This document shows positions 25,958 through 36,379 of a DNA stretch of 64,000 bases, piece by piece. The DNA lies in contig NZ_GL379770.1 in NCBI RefSeq assembly GCF_000143765.1, positions 1,576,903 to 1,640,902 on the forward strand. The letters run 5' to 3'. Below the pieces are notes generated by a model. That model ran no database searches and was not told the origin of the DNA. It saw nothing but the letters and a program-made list of their open reading frames with translations. The position numbers and the translations under genes were made by a program. Source of the DNA: Sphingobacterium spiritivorum ATCC 33861. Lineage in GTDB: Bacteria; Bacteroidota; Bacteroidia; Sphingobacteriales; Sphingobacteriaceae. Position 1 is the stretch's first letter; each line of letters opens with the position of its first letter.

Positions 25958-28291
25958 TTAAATTTCCAGATCCTGCTGCAGTCTTATATCATCAGATGCT
26001 GAACCTACACGGATCTTAAAACTGCTGCCCGGTTCCAATACTTTTTTCATCTGTGTATTGATAACAGAAAAATCCCCGGCTGTCAGGACAAAGGAAACCG
26101 TTTTGGATTCTCCGGTTTTAAGATGTATACGTTCAAAATGTTTGAGTTGCTGTACAGGCTGGGATACCGATGCATATTGATTACGGATGTACAATTGAGG
26201 CACTTCATCACCATCATATTTTCCGGTATTTGTCAATGTAAATGACACGTGGTAATCGGTATTTTCTTTTTGTATTTTCAGATCTTTATATTCAAAATCA
26301 GAATAGCTTTTGCCATATCCGAATGCATAAAGAGGGGTTGCTGCTTCTTCTACATAACGATGATCCAACGAACTTTTTCGATTGTAATGAACCGGTATTT
26401 GCCCCACACTTCTCGGAACGGAGAGCGGCATTTTTCCTGCAGGATTATAATCTCCGAAAAGCACATCGGCAATAGCATGACCACCTTCCTGTCCGGGATA
26501 CCAGGCACACAAAAGAGCATCAGCCTGTGTAGCAGCCCAATTCATATTCAGGGGACGGCCCTGTATGTAGATGACAACAAGCGGTTTACCTGTCTGCTTT
26601 AGCGCTTTTAACAATTCCATTTGTCTGCCCAGAAGGTCCAGCGTAGAACGGTCAAATCCTTCGCCGCTTTCCATATCACTTACACTTTTATCGGAAGCTA
26701 CAGCTGCACCTGTGGAGATATATTCAGTCTTAAAATCACGGGCACTGGAACCGCCTACAACAGCCACAATGATATCTGATTGCCGGGCAGCAGTCACTGC
26801 AGCCGGGATATCACTGTTAGTCGTATCACGTATAGCACAGCCTTTCACATACGATACCTGTGCCTTGGGAAGACGTGCAGATATAGCCTGACGGACAGTA
26901 GTTACAGCTCCGTCTGGTTGCGGAGCAGTATAATCACCCAGCATATTGTATACATTGTCAGCATTCGGGCCTACGATAGCGATTTTAACATCTTTGCGTA
27001 GCGGAAGAATATTATTTTTATTCTCCAGCAATACGATCGATTCTCGGGCAACCTGTCTTGATAAGGCAATATTAGATTCGGTTTTAACTTCTTTTTTTGC
27101 TGTTTTGACATCTACAAATGGTTTTTCAAAAAGGCCCATTTCAAATTTTAATGCCAGTATTCTGCTGACCGCCTGATCAATGCTGTTTTCCTGCACTTCC
27201 CCCTGTTTCACGGCCTCGATCAGTCTTACATAAGCATTGCCGCCGAGGTCTGCATCAAGACCGGCTTCTATAGCTAATATAGCAGCCTGCTTGTGATCTT
27301 TAGCAACACGGTGACTTCCTTTTATACCTTCGATACTGCCCAGATCAGAAACCGTAAATCCGTTAAAACTCCATTCTTTACGGAGTATGTCCGTCAGTAA
27401 AAATTTGTTTGAAGAGCAGGGGATTCCATCTACTGAATTGTAGGCAGCCATTACAGATTTGGCTCCTGCAGCTACAGCTGACTGAAAAGGTGGAAGAAAA
27501 TATTCCCGGAGTTCACGTTCGCCTACACTGGCTGCACTACCGTTATGTCCGCCTTCTGGAATACCATAAGCAACAAAATGCTTTAGTGTAGGGATAGTAG
27601 CAAACGGATCAGAAAGGTTACCTGATCCTAATCCTCTAACAATAGCTGCTGCCAGCGTACCGGTCAGTACTGGATCTTCGCCATAGCTTTCTTCCACGCG
27701 TGACCAGCGCGGATCACGGGAAAGATCTAATACAGGGCCATAACTGATATGAGCACCTTGTTGTCTTACTTCTTTCGCTACTGTAGCAGACATTTTTTGC
27801 AATAAGGCCGGATTCCAGGTAGAAGCCTGACCTATTCCTGTCGGAAATACAGTCGTACCAATGGCCATATGACCATGAGGAGCTTCTTCGGCAAGAAAGA
27901 CAGGGATGCCGAGACGTGTATTTTCTATGACATATTTTTGCAGGGCATTCGCAGCTTCTGCAGACAACTGAGGATTCAGACCATTGGCAATTGTCTTTTG
28001 TGTCCAGGGATCAGCTCTCAAGGTTGCCCACAACATTCCGATATGTTTGTTAGCTACGATATCCTTGAATTTTTGTGATACGGTCACTGTATTTCCTTTT
28101 CGTTCATACATTTCCCAACCAAGCGGACAAAGCAACTGGCCTACTTTTTCTTCAAGGGTCATGCGCTGAATCAAATCCCGGGTTCTTATCTCAACGGATT
28201 GGGATGCGTCTTTGTAAACAGGTTTTTGGGCAGCTAATGGCAATGGAACGGATAGCAATAAAGTGTAGATGACTACAGATAATTTCCTCAT
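25958..28291 (-). CDS. Family GH3 beta-glycosidase (BglX-like)
   Basis: 777 residues with a signal peptide ending near LPLAAQ, so exported. The order is GH3 N-terminal barrel (about residues 40-360, FVAYGIPEGGHNGSA and the nucleophile region FTVSDLGSIEG with Asp), C-terminal alpha/beta sandwich (about 400-620) and a fibronectin-type end domain. It removes beta-linked glucose or xylose from oligosaccharide ends, probably in the periplasm. The next minus-strand genes upstream are a sulfatase and a GH95-like enzyme with short gaps (71 and 77 bases), so they likely form one glycan-degrading unit. Confidence 0.92.
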   Translation of the reverse strand: MRKLSVVIYTLLLSVPLPLAAQKPVYKDASQSVEIRTRDLIQRMTLEEKVGQLLCPLGWEMYERKGNTVTVSQKFKDIVANKHIGMLWATLRADPWTQKTIANGLNPQLSAEAANALQKYVIENTRLGIPVFLAEEAPHGHMAIGTTVFPTGIGQASTWNPALLQKMSATVAKEVRQQGAHISYGPVLDLSRDPRWSRVEESYGEDPVLTGTLAAAIVRGLGSGNLSDPFATIPTLKHFVAYGIPEGGHNGSAASVGERELREYFLPPFQSAVAAGAKSVMAAYNSVDGIPCSSNKFLLTDILRKEWSFNGFTVSDLGSIEGIKGSHRVAKDHKQAAILAIEAGLDADLGGNAYVRLIEAVKQGEVQENSIDQAVSRILALKFEMGLFEKPFVDVKTAKKEVKTESNIALSRQVARESIVLLENKNNILPLRKDVKIAIVGPNADNVYNMLGDYTAPQPDGAVTTVRQAISARLPKAQVSYVKGCAIRDTTNSDIPAAVTAARQSDIIVAVVGGSSARDFKTEYISTGAAVASDKSVSDMESGEGFDRSTLDLLGRQMELLKALKQTGKPLVVIYIQGRPLNMNWAATQADALLCAWYPGQEGGHAIADVLFGDYNPAGKMPLSVPRSVGQIPVHYNRKSSLDHRYVEEAATPLYAFGYGKSYSDFEYKDLKIQKENTDYHVSFTLTNTGKYDGDEVPQLYIRNQYASVSQPVQQLKHFERIHLKTGESKTVSFVLTAGDFSVINTQMKKVLEPGSSFKIRVGSASDDIRLQQDLEI

Positions 28292-28362
28292 GAATAAATG
28301 GTGATGTAAGTTTATTTTAATTTATTTGTAATAAGGTGCTTATGTTTTCTTTTCTTCAGTTT

Positions 28363-29748
28363 TTATTTATGTGACTTCTTTGTGGTACTGTAGGTGTCCA
28401 GACCGGCATCAAAGGCATCAAACAGTGCTTTTAGCTCTTGTGCTTTTTCCGGAAATTCACTAATGACATTCGTTCGTTCACTCGGGTCGTAGGAGATATT
28501 AAATAATTCTTTTGCGGCTTCGTAGGGTTTGCCGGAATTGTTATTCACACCTGCAGGCAGCTCTCTGTATTTCCAGCTTCCCTTTCTTACAGCTTCTACC
28601 TTACCGTGATTGACCAGATAAATAGGTCTGTGATCTGCTGTTATATTTTCAGATTTAGAAGTCAGCAAAGCTGCGATAGATTGGCCATCTAATGTTCGGG
28701 ATGCCGGAACCGAAGCTCCCGTCCATTCCGCCAGTGTAGGCAGTATATCGACATTGCTGATCGCATTACGGAGCGTGAGTCCTTCAGGAGTATGGCCTTT
28801 CCAGTACGTTATAAAGGGCACACGTACACCTCCTTCGTAGGTTTGTGCTTTTGATGCGCGAAATACTCCGGCGGTACCAACATGCCAGTTTTTGGTTTTA
28901 TGATCGCCGCTCATACGGACAGGATATTCAATCCAGGGCCCGTTATCACTGGAAAACATAAAAATCGTGTTGTCCGCAAGTCCCTGTTCCTCCAGACTGG
29001 CCCACATAATAGCGAGCTGTCTGTCCAGATCTTCCAGTACTGCACCTAACGGACCGGCAAAGTGCAGGTCTTTCATGCGCCCGGATTCAGCTGAAAAGGC
29101 GACTGGAAGATGCGGCATATTATGAGCATAATAAAGGAAAAAAGGTTCACCCTTCTTTTGCTGGCTAATATATTGTTTCACTTCTTCTGTATAAATCCGG
29201 CTAAGTGCAGAGTCTGCAGGCCGGGTAACAACAGGAGTCTGATTTCTGAATATTTTTATGGTTGTATCGGTTTTGACATACGGATCTCTGTAGTCATGAC
29301 TGTAGAGCATACCATAGAAATAATCAAAGCCCTGCTTATTAGGCAGGTACTCTCCATGATCACCCAGATGCCATTTGCCGATCAAAGCAGTACGATAACC
29401 TTTTTCCTTTAACATTTCTGCAATAGTCACTTCCTGTGCCGGCAGGCCGTTTTTGGCACCCGGACCTATAGGATCAGGCAGATTATATCGGGAGGCATAG
29501 CGTCCCGTCAGCAGAGAGGCGCGGGAAGGGGTACAGGAAGGACTCGTTACCATATAATCTGTAGCACGTACTCCTTTAGCTGCCATTTTATCTAAAAAAG
29601 GAGTCGCTATACTCGGGTTTCCGTAACAGCCTAAGTCTGAATAGCCCAGATCATCTGTCAGAACAAAAATAATATTAGGTTTTTGTTGTGCATATCCAGC
29701 TATGGAAATCATGCACAGTAGGTATAAAAGTATAGGTTTGAGATTCAT
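28363..29748 (-). CDS. Sulfatase (S1 family)
   Basis: 461 residues with a signal peptide. The formylglycine motif CTPSR in SPSCTPSRASLLTGR supplies the catalytic residue after conversion of Cys by a maturation enzyme not found in this window. FVLTDDLGYSDLGCYG binds the calcium. FMFSSDNGPW is a later metal site. It removes sulfate esters from a sugar, probably in the periplasm. It lies between the GH3 and GH95-like genes. The sulfated sugar cannot be named from sequence. Confidence 0.92.
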   Translation of the reverse strand: MNLKPILLYLLCMISIAGYAQQKPNIIFVLTDDLGYSDLGCYGNPSIATPFLDKMAAKGVRATDYMVTSPSCTPSRASLLTGRYASRYNLPDPIGPGAKNGLPAQEVTIAEMLKEKGYRTALIGKWHLGDHGEYLPNKQGFDYFYGMLYSHDYRDPYVKTDTTIKIFRNQTPVVTRPADSALSRIYTEEVKQYISQQKKGEPFFLYYAHNMPHLPVAFSAESGRMKDLHFAGPLGAVLEDLDRQLAIMWASLEEQGLADNTIFMFSSDNGPWIEYPVRMSGDHKTKNWHVGTAGVFRASKAQTYEGGVRVPFITYWKGHTPEGLTLRNAISNVDILPTLAEWTGASVPASRTLDGQSIAALLTSKSENITADHRPIYLVNHGKVEAVRKGSWKYRELPAGVNNNSGKPYEAAKELFNISYDPSERTNVISEFPEKAQELKALFDAFDAGLDTYSTTKKSHK

Positions 29749-29825
29749 GCGCTAAAAATATAGAATAAATTATTAAAATCAGAAACAGACAGCTTAATGC
29801 CTCTTTTAGTAAACGCATAGCTGTG

Positions 29826-32078
29826 TTACAATGCTGAAGCTGTCAATTCTAATTCTTCATTGGCTTTTAGAGAAATAGTATAGGTATCCTGATCCTTTAC
29901 AAGAGATTTGCCATTTTTTGTTTTTAAAGCTTCATCCGATCTTAAATGTAATACCCCTGTACGATTTGCTTTGATCTTTACGGATTTCAATAGGCCATGT
30001 TCCTTACTTGCGCTGATTACAAATCCTCCTTCGGTAAGGAGATTGGTAAAGGAAACATCAGTCCACGATTGCGGAACAGCCGGAAAGACTTCTATATATC
30101 TGGACTTGCTCTGAAGCAACAGCTCGTGTATGCCTTGTGCAAATGCGAAATTGCCTTCCAATGTAAAAGGTCTGTATGTGAATCCGGAATATTGTCCTCC
30201 CTTCTGATCTCCGTTGAGATGAAATGAATTTGTTGAACAAAAATTACCAGCAAATTTTTGAAGATTGCTCACAGCCTGATCTGCTTCTTTGGCCCGGGCA
30301 TGAAGACATGCCATCCACGTAAATGAGTAACCAACCCATGCGCGTGTACCCAGTTTCTCGAGATGTCTCAACGATTTGAGGATGACCTTAGCATCCGGAG
30401 GATTGTTGATATCCAGTCTTCCCAGCGGATAAATGGCCATATATGGAGACATATGCCGGTGTGAATGTTCCATGCGTACACCGGGAGCCATTAACATACC
30501 GCTGTCATCTGTGGCATAATCGGGTAGCTGGGAAGCTATTTTCTTCCAGTCTGCCGTCTCCGTCTTACGCCCGGTGGCTGTGCTGACTTCTGCTGCTGCA
30601 TCAAACAGAAAACGTGCTAATCCCAGATCAAAATTGGTCCAGTCTTTAAACCAGGCATTTATACTGTTATCATTGTATTCCGGGCTGGAACTTAAGGGTA
30701 AATATCGTTTCCCTTCCCGTAGTTCCGTTATATTTTTCAGATAAGTAGCTGCTGCAATAATATAGGGATAGGCTCTTTCTTTTAAGAAAACATCATCCAT
30801 GCTGTATTTCCACTGCCAGTAAAAATGCTGAGCCGTCCACGCACTTACAGTAGGGGAAAGAGAATACTGTATCCATCCGCCCATAGGCAGACCATTTAAG
30901 GTAAGTACGCCGGGAATATTAAGGCCTTCCACTCCAAAATAATGTTTAGTATAATCCACATTGGCTTCCCGGATACGCCAAAGCCAGTCCGTGTATGTCG
31001 CAGCTTCAGCCAGCCGGTTGCCGGTATAAGCCGGCCAATAGCTGAGCTGTGTGTTCAGGTCATTGTGAAAATCACCTTTCCATGGTGGGAGACCTCCGTT
31101 ATCTGCTGTCCATACAGCCTGTAAAGTGATGGCCGGTGCCCCTTTACGTGCCACTGCCCCCAACTTATACATGTCGAGATAATACTGTCGCTGGAGTAAG
31201 GTGTCAGGAAGAGACACCGATGACTTGTTCCAGTACCTATTCCACCAGCTAAGGTGGCTGTTTTGTAAGGCTTGTTCAGATTTTTTATTCATTTTTTCTG
31301 ATACATCTGCCTTCCGGTTATTGCTTACAGTCCACATACCGATCAGTTTATCCTTTCCCGATCTTCTCCATTCCAGCTCTACTTCATAATAATTGTTATC
31401 ATAAGTAGGCTGGTGAAGTAACTGGCGCTGTGCAGAATTCTTTAATATGCCCTGTTTATACCCCAGCCTTGCCAAATGCTGGCCTTCTACTACACTGACA
31501 TTCGTGGTGCCGGTTCCTTTTGCCTCATACTGATGTGGCAGCAATCGGGGAATCAGCTTGTCTATCTGCTTTGCGCATATCTCAAAATAGCCGATTGGTT
31601 CAGTTGCATGTATATAGCATCTGAAAGTATTTCCGTTATCAAATATGATTGTATTTTCTGCACGCCGGATATCCAGGATGTTGCTAATTGCTTTACCCAA
31701 TACGGAAAGATCAAAAGACAGCGCTGCAGCCGGAAGTTTGGTGGGGTAGGGCGACACATCATACGGAGCATCCCCCCATTGCTGCACCGCTTCGTAAGTC
31801 TTGTTGTTTACCTGCTCTTGCACCCATCTGAAATTATGCTGCTGCCATTCGAATGCTTTATGTTCATCCCAGAGATCCGCACGGTCAAGAGATAAGCGTA
31901 GTGTATTATCTTTTTGCCAGATCAAAGCTCCCAAAATACCATTTCCGAGAGGAATGGCTTCATCCCATCTTGTCGCAAGATGATCGGATTGCAGATTATA
32001 CTCCTTCAGGTTTTGGGCTTGCAGATGCAGCACAACATAAACCATCAGGTACAACAGGACAGATTTCTTTATATTCAT
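29826..32078 (-). CDS. GH95-like glycoside hydrolase (alpha-L-fucosidase/galactosidase family)
   Basis: 750 residues with a signal peptide. The N-terminal beta domain begins TRWDEAIPLGNGILGALIW, the GH95 opening. The (alpha/alpha)6 catalytic domain has FHNDLNTQLSYWPAYTGN and EHSHRHMSPYMAIYPLG, close to the family's active-site segments, and a C-terminal beta domain follows. GH95 enzymes release terminal alpha-1,2-fucose or L-galactose by inversion. The fit to GH95 is good, but the exact sugar is not certain. It is the first gene of the minus-strand GH95-sulfatase-GH3 unit and is divergent from the GH109-like gene. Confidence 0.82.
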   Translation of the reverse strand: MNIKKSVLLYLMVYVVLHLQAQNLKEYNLQSDHLATRWDEAIPLGNGILGALIWQKDNTLRLSLDRADLWDEHKAFEWQQHNFRWVQEQVNNKTYEAVQQWGDAPYDVSPYPTKLPAAALSFDLSVLGKAISNILDIRRAENTIIFDNGNTFRCYIHATEPIGYFEICAKQIDKLIPRLLPHQYEAKGTGTTNVSVVEGQHLARLGYKQGILKNSAQRQLLHQPTYDNNYYEVELEWRRSGKDKLIGMWTVSNNRKADVSEKMNKKSEQALQNSHLSWWNRYWNKSSVSLPDTLLQRQYYLDMYKLGAVARKGAPAITLQAVWTADNGGLPPWKGDFHNDLNTQLSYWPAYTGNRLAEAATYTDWLWRIREANVDYTKHYFGVEGLNIPGVLTLNGLPMGGWIQYSLSPTVSAWTAQHFYWQWKYSMDDVFLKERAYPYIIAAATYLKNITELREGKRYLPLSSSPEYNDNSINAWFKDWTNFDLGLARFLFDAAAEVSTATGRKTETADWKKIASQLPDYATDDSGMLMAPGVRMEHSHRHMSPYMAIYPLGRLDINNPPDAKVILKSLRHLEKLGTRAWVGYSFTWMACLHARAKEADQAVSNLQKFAGNFCSTNSFHLNGDQKGGQYSGFTYRPFTLEGNFAFAQGIHELLLQSKSRYIEVFPAVPQSWTDVSFTNLLTEGGFVISASKEHGLLKSVKIKANRTGVLHLRSDEALKTKNGKSLVKDQDTYTISLKANEELELTASAL

Positions 32079-32315
32079 AATTGATAAGGGGTAGAATCCA
32101 TAAAGTTAAAGGTTTGGAAGAGGAAGAATTGCACTTATTTTAACCATTTTAGCAACAAAATTGACATTTTTTGTTTCGTTTCCCTGAGTATTTAAAGGTG
32201 TTGGATTTTGTAATTGGCTAAATAAGTTGTAGATATGGTTAATTTTGGTTTATTAAGGTTGAGATCTATCTCTTATCTTTATAGATTCAATCTATCTTTA
32301 ATTATTATAAACCTT

Positions 32316-33722
32316 ATGAATTCTAACCGAAGAGATTTTATCAAACTCGCCGGACTGTCCAGTCTAAGCGTCCTCAGCAGCAGCCTGTTGGTGCAAGCCA
32401 ATACCTCTATACCTGAAACAAGTGAAATTAATAAGCTGGCAGGACTTAAAACGTTCAATATGTGTGGTTTTAAGGCTCCAAAACTTGAAAAAGTAAGAGT
32501 TGGTTTTATAGGTGTGGGCAATCGCGGATCGGGTGCGATATACCGGATGAACCATATCGATGGAGTAGAAATAAAAGCCATCAGTGACATCCGCAGAAAT
32601 ATAGCAGAGCGCTCACTTAAAAACGTATCAGGTCCTGTCCCCGATATATATGCTGACAAGGAAGATGAATGGAAAAAACTTTGTGATCGTAAGGATATAG
32701 ACCTTGTATATATCTGTACACCCTGGCATCTGCATACACCCATGGCTGTATATGCGATGAAAGCAGGCAAGCATGTCGCAATAGAAGTTCCTGCTGCAAC
32801 AACAGTGGAAGAATGCTGGCAGCTGGTCGAAACTTCAGAAGCCACAAAAAAGCATTGTATGATGCTGGAAAATTGTTGCTATGATTTTTTCGAACTGATG
32901 ACACTCAATATGGCAAGGCAAGGGGTATTTGGTGAGATATTACATGGCGAAGGTGCATATATTCATGACCTGCTGGACAGCAATTTTGATAAGAATTCCT
33001 ATTATGATATGTGGCGTCTGAAGGAAAACTTCCGCAACGGAAATCTATACCCTACGCATGGTCTGGGACCGGTATGTCAGATCATGGATATCAACAGAGG
33101 AGATCAGATGGATTACCTGACTTCTGTCTCTACCAATGATTTCAGTATGTCAGCCAGAGCTAAGGAATTGGCAGCCAAAGATGATTTTTATAAGCAGTTT
33201 GCGAATAAGCAATTCAGAGGAAATATGAATACCACTACTGTCCGTACACATAAGGGCAGGACTATTATGTTGCAACACGATGTCTCAAGTCCCCGTCCGT
33301 ATTCCCGTATTCATGCCATAAGCGGCACAAAGGGATACGCGCAAAAGTGGCCTGAACCGGGGAAGATTGCCTTTGGACATGACTGGATCTCTGCAGACGA
33401 AATGAAGAAGCTGGAACAGCAGTATACACCCGAAATTGTGCTGAAAGTTGGAGAAATGGCTAAGAAAGTCGGGGGGCACGGCGGTATGGACTTTATGATG
33501 GACTGGAGATTGATCGATTGCCTGAGAAACGGACTTGCATTGGATCAGGATGTGTACGATGCGGCACTTTGGAGTGTCATAGGACCGTTGAGCGAGAAGT
33601 CGGTCAAAAACAGATCAAATTCTGTAGATATACCTGATTTTACAAAAGGAGCCTGGAAGACCAATCAGCCTGTAGAACTTACGCTGAAGGGTGGTGGCAC
33701 TACAGGTGTCAAAGGCAAATAA
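32316..33722 (+). CDS. GH109-like NAD-dependent glycosidase (Gfo/Idh/MocA fold)
   Basis: 468 residues from the ATG at 32316; a longer frame from 32235 adds residues ahead of the export signal. A twin-arginine signal (NRRDFIKLAGLSSLSV) is followed by a Rossmann domain (GFIGVGNRGSG) and a Gfo/Idh/MocA C-terminal domain. MLENCCYD, NGNLYPTHGLGPVCQIMDINRG, LQHDVSSPRPYS and VGGHGGMDF match the GH109 alpha-N-acetylgalactosaminidases I remember, so a redox-cycling glycosidase is more likely than a simple dehydrogenase. It would be exported already folded with NAD. The next gene downstream is a sulfatase. Confidence 0.85.
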   Translation: MNSNRRDFIKLAGLSSLSVLSSSLLVQANTSIPETSEINKLAGLKTFNMCGFKAPKLEKVRVGFIGVGNRGSGAIYRMNHIDGVEIKAISDIRRNIAERSLKNVSGPVPDIYADKEDEWKKLCDRKDIDLVYICTPWHLHTPMAVYAMKAGKHVAIEVPAATTVEECWQLVETSEATKKHCMMLENCCYDFFELMTLNMARQGVFGEILHGEGAYIHDLLDSNFDKNSYYDMWRLKENFRNGNLYPTHGLGPVCQIMDINRGDQMDYLTSVSTNDFSMSARAKELAAKDDFYKQFANKQFRGNMNTTTVRTHKGRTIMLQHDVSSPRPYSRIHAISGTKGYAQKWPEPGKIAFGHDWISADEMKKLEQQYTPEIVLKVGEMAKKVGGHGGMDFMMDWRLIDCLRNGLALDQDVYDAALWSVIGPLSEKSVKNRSNSVDIPDFTKGAWKTNQPVELTLKGGGTTGVKGK

Positions 33723-33736
33723 TAATACGTAATAAA

Positions 33737-33762
33737 AGATTCCGGAAATACTTCCGGAATCT
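33737..33762 (+). terminator. Intercistronic hairpin
   Basis: A perfect 11-bp inverted repeat (AGATTCCGGAA and its complement) with a 4-base loop lies between the GH109-like and sulfatase genes. It is followed by a short C/T tract. It may partly terminate or process the shared transcript. Confidence 0.6.
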
Positions 33763-33784
33763 CCCGTTTATAGAGCACTATACT

Positions 33785-35275
33785 ATGACACAGCCTTACT
33801 TAAAGGTATTCATTTACCTGCTGGCATCTGTAACATGTCTTATTGCTAAGGGTCAACAGCTAAAGCCTAATATTATTTATATCTATGCTGATGATCTGGG
33901 CTATGGCGAAATCGGAGCCTATGGTCAAAAGCTTATACAAACCCCTCATCTGGACCGGATGGCTGCTGAAGGAATGAAGTTTACACAGCATTATACTTCT
34001 TCACCCGTATGTGCGCCCGCACGTGGAATGTTGCTAACCGGAAAGCATGGCGGACATGCCTATATCAGGGGTAATTATGAAATGGGTGGATTTACAGATG
34101 ATACAGAGGGCGGGCAGATGCCGTTGCCGGAAGGAACCTTTACGATACCCTTAATGCTAAAAAATGCCGGTTATACAACCGGGATAATAGGTAAATGGGG
34201 GTTGGGAATGGTAAATACTACCGGTGATCCCAATAAGCAGGGCTTTGATTATGCTTACGGATATCTGGATCAGAAGCAGGCTCACAATTATTATCCGACA
34301 CATCTGTGGGAAAACGGGAGCTGGGATACCTTACGGAATAAAGAAGTGAATATGCATACGCGAATCAATCCGCAGACCGCTTCTGATGCTGACTTTCAAA
34401 AATATGAAGGACTTGACTACGCACCTGAAAAGATGACGAAAAAGGCTTTGGCTTTTATCGATCAGCATCAGGATAAACCTTTTTTCCTTTATCTGCCCTA
34501 CACCATCCCTCATGTAGGCCTGCAGGCTCCTCAGGAATGGGTAGAAAAATATATAGGGAAATTCAAAGAAGAAAAACCATACTACGGGGAGCAAGGATAT
34601 AATCCATCCCGATACCCTCTGTCTACCTATGCCGCAATGATAAGCTATCTGGATGCGCAGGTAGGGCTTTTATTGGACAAGATCAAAGATCTTGGTCTGG
34701 ATGAACATACCATTATTATGTTTTCCAGTGATAACGGAGCTACTTTTAACGGAGGAGTTCAGACTAAATATTTCAATAGCCTAAGCAATCTTCGGGGGTA
34801 TAAAATGGATCTTTTTGAAGGCGGTATACGAGAACCGTTTATTGTCAGATGGCCGGGCAGTATAAAAGCAGGAACACAAAGTGATCTTATATCCGTACAG
34901 TACGATATGATGGCAACTTTTGCCGAATTAGCCAATACTAAAACCAATAATACTGACGGCATTTCATTATTGCCCACACTTACAGGGCAGACAGAAAAGC
35001 AGCAACAACGGGAGTATATCTATTTTGAATATCCTGAAAAAGGTGGACAGGTAGCCGTCCGGATGGGACAATGGAAAGCTGTGCGTATTGACGTTAGAAA
35101 AGATAAGGACAGTCCATGGATGTTATTTAATCTGAATGAAGACCCTTCAGAACAACTTGATGTGGCAAAAGAGCATCCGGATATTATAAAAAGAATGGAT
35201 GAAATCCAGCTGCGTGAACATCAGAATTCACATCTACTGGAATGGGAATTTCTGAACAATAAGATGAAAAAGTAA
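33785..35275 (+). CDS. Sulfatase (S1 family), second copy
   Basis: 496 residues with a signal peptide (LTC/AKGQQ region). The metal site YIYADDLGYGEIGAYG and the formylglycine motif CAPAR in SSPVCAPARGMLLTGK mark an arylsulfatase-type enzyme. FLYLPYTIPHVGLQAP and MFSSDNGATFNGG are later conserved segments. It is 62 bases after the GH109-like gene, so the pair may strip sulfate and GalNAc from one glycan. It ends 2 bases before a convergent AraC gene with no terminator between. Confidence 0.92.
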   Translation: MTQPYLKVFIYLLASVTCLIAKGQQLKPNIIYIYADDLGYGEIGAYGQKLIQTPHLDRMAAEGMKFTQHYTSSPVCAPARGMLLTGKHGGHAYIRGNYEMGGFTDDTEGGQMPLPEGTFTIPLMLKNAGYTTGIIGKWGLGMVNTTGDPNKQGFDYAYGYLDQKQAHNYYPTHLWENGSWDTLRNKEVNMHTRINPQTASDADFQKYEGLDYAPEKMTKKALAFIDQHQDKPFFLYLPYTIPHVGLQAPQEWVEKYIGKFKEEKPYYGEQGYNPSRYPLSTYAAMISYLDAQVGLLLDKIKDLGLDEHTIIMFSSDNGATFNGGVQTKYFNSLSNLRGYKMDLFEGGIREPFIVRWPGSIKAGTQSDLISVQYDMMATFAELANTKTNNTDGISLLPTLTGQTEKQQQREYIYFEYPEKGGQVAVRMGQWKAVRIDVRKDKDSPWMLFNLNEDPSEQLDVAKEHPDIIKRMDEIQLREHQNSHLLEWEFLNNKMKK

Positions 35276-35277
35276 TA

Positions 35278-36285
35278 CTACATCGCTGATAGTGCCATAA
35301 TTTGCTTTCTGAAAAGGGCAGGAGACATGCCATATTCATTTTTAAAGGCCACAGAAAAGGAAGAAGGTGTTGAATATCCGATCTGATAGGCAATTTCTTT
35401 AAGGGAATAATCCTGCTGTTCGATAAGATGACGTGCTTTTTCCATCCGCACGGAATTGGCATATTCAAAAATTCCTTTACCATACAGCTGTTTGAATCCC
35501 TTTTTCAGTTTGAATTCATTTATTGCAAATTTTCGGGATAAAAACGTAATTGTAAAAAACTGTTCTGAATTGCGGACTATAAATTCCTCCACCTTTTGTA
35601 AAATATGAATCTCCTCTTTTCTCCATATTACGATTGCGCTTTCGGGAACAACAGTCTCATATTCTCCAAGCTTAAAAAGTATACTTAACAGATACAGGAT
35701 CTTGCTTTTGATAAAGTAAAATCTGCTTACTCCTTCCAGTTCACAATTACGGATTTCGTCAAGTAATGAAAAGATTTCTTTATTCAGCGGAATACCCCTG
35801 TCAAAAAGTACAGCATACTGGTTTTCATTTATTGTGCGGACAAACTCCTTTATGGCCGGATTGGTATCGGCCCATTCATTAAAAAAGGAAAAGGAGACAT
35901 ATACATCAAGATTATGATAGGCTACATCCTTTTTAAACTCGATCTGAACCGCAGACTTAGGAGGAGTGTAATAAACATAGCTATGGAAAGGTAAATAAGT
36001 GTTCGGTTTCGTATTGATTGTATCCTGTACAGCAATCGGATTAAATAAAAAACTGATCTCGATATAAGAATTGCCTTTTGTAATGAAATGATGTTTGTAA
36101 TCCTTTTTATAACTGAAATTGTAATCCCTGACAACAAACTCTTCGCAATCATATATGTAACCTGTGCTGAATTGTCCCAGATCATTGTCCAAAACTTTGG
36201 TCTGATAGTTTTGAACAGGTGATTCTGTTGTTGGAAGTGTATCTATTTCGAAGAAATGTATGATCTGAGTTCGCGGATTCTCCAT
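35278..36285 (-). CDS. AraC family regulator
   Basis: 335 residues. The C-terminal AraC pair of helix-turn-helix motifs is clear: ITFLSRKFAINEFKLKKGFK and YSLKEIAYQIGYSTPSSFSV, ending KNEYGMSPALFRK. The N-terminal domain is unrecognised. It is divergent from the siderophore-type receptor, 126 bases away, and convergent with the sulfatase. The PchR-like size and position favour control of the receptor in response to an iron chelate; control of the glycan genes is the alternative. Confidence 0.86.
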   Translation of the reverse strand: MENPRTQIIHFFEIDTLPTTESPVQNYQTKVLDNDLGQFSTGYIYDCEEFVVRDYNFSYKKDYKHHFITKGNSYIEISFLFNPIAVQDTINTKPNTYLPFHSYVYYTPPKSAVQIEFKKDVAYHNLDVYVSFSFFNEWADTNPAIKEFVRTINENQYAVLFDRGIPLNKEIFSLLDEIRNCELEGVSRFYFIKSKILYLLSILFKLGEYETVVPESAIVIWRKEEIHILQKVEEFIVRNSEQFFTITFLSRKFAINEFKLKKGFKQLYGKGIFEYANSVRMEKARHLIEQQDYSLKEIAYQIGYSTPSSFSVAFKNEYGMSPALFRKQIMALSAM

Positions 36286-36379
36286 GGCGGCTAAAGTCCT
36301 CCTGAATTAAAAAGTATTTATACCAACTGCAAAACAACCAATCACATCGGAAGTCTATTTTTGCGCTGTTATCACAAAC

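Noticed and set aside
32316..33722. Simple Gfo/Idh/MocA dehydrogenase
   Set aside because: The twin-arginine signal, the conserved segments remembered from GH109 and the neighbouring sulfatases favour an NAD-using glycosidase, although only an assay would settle it.
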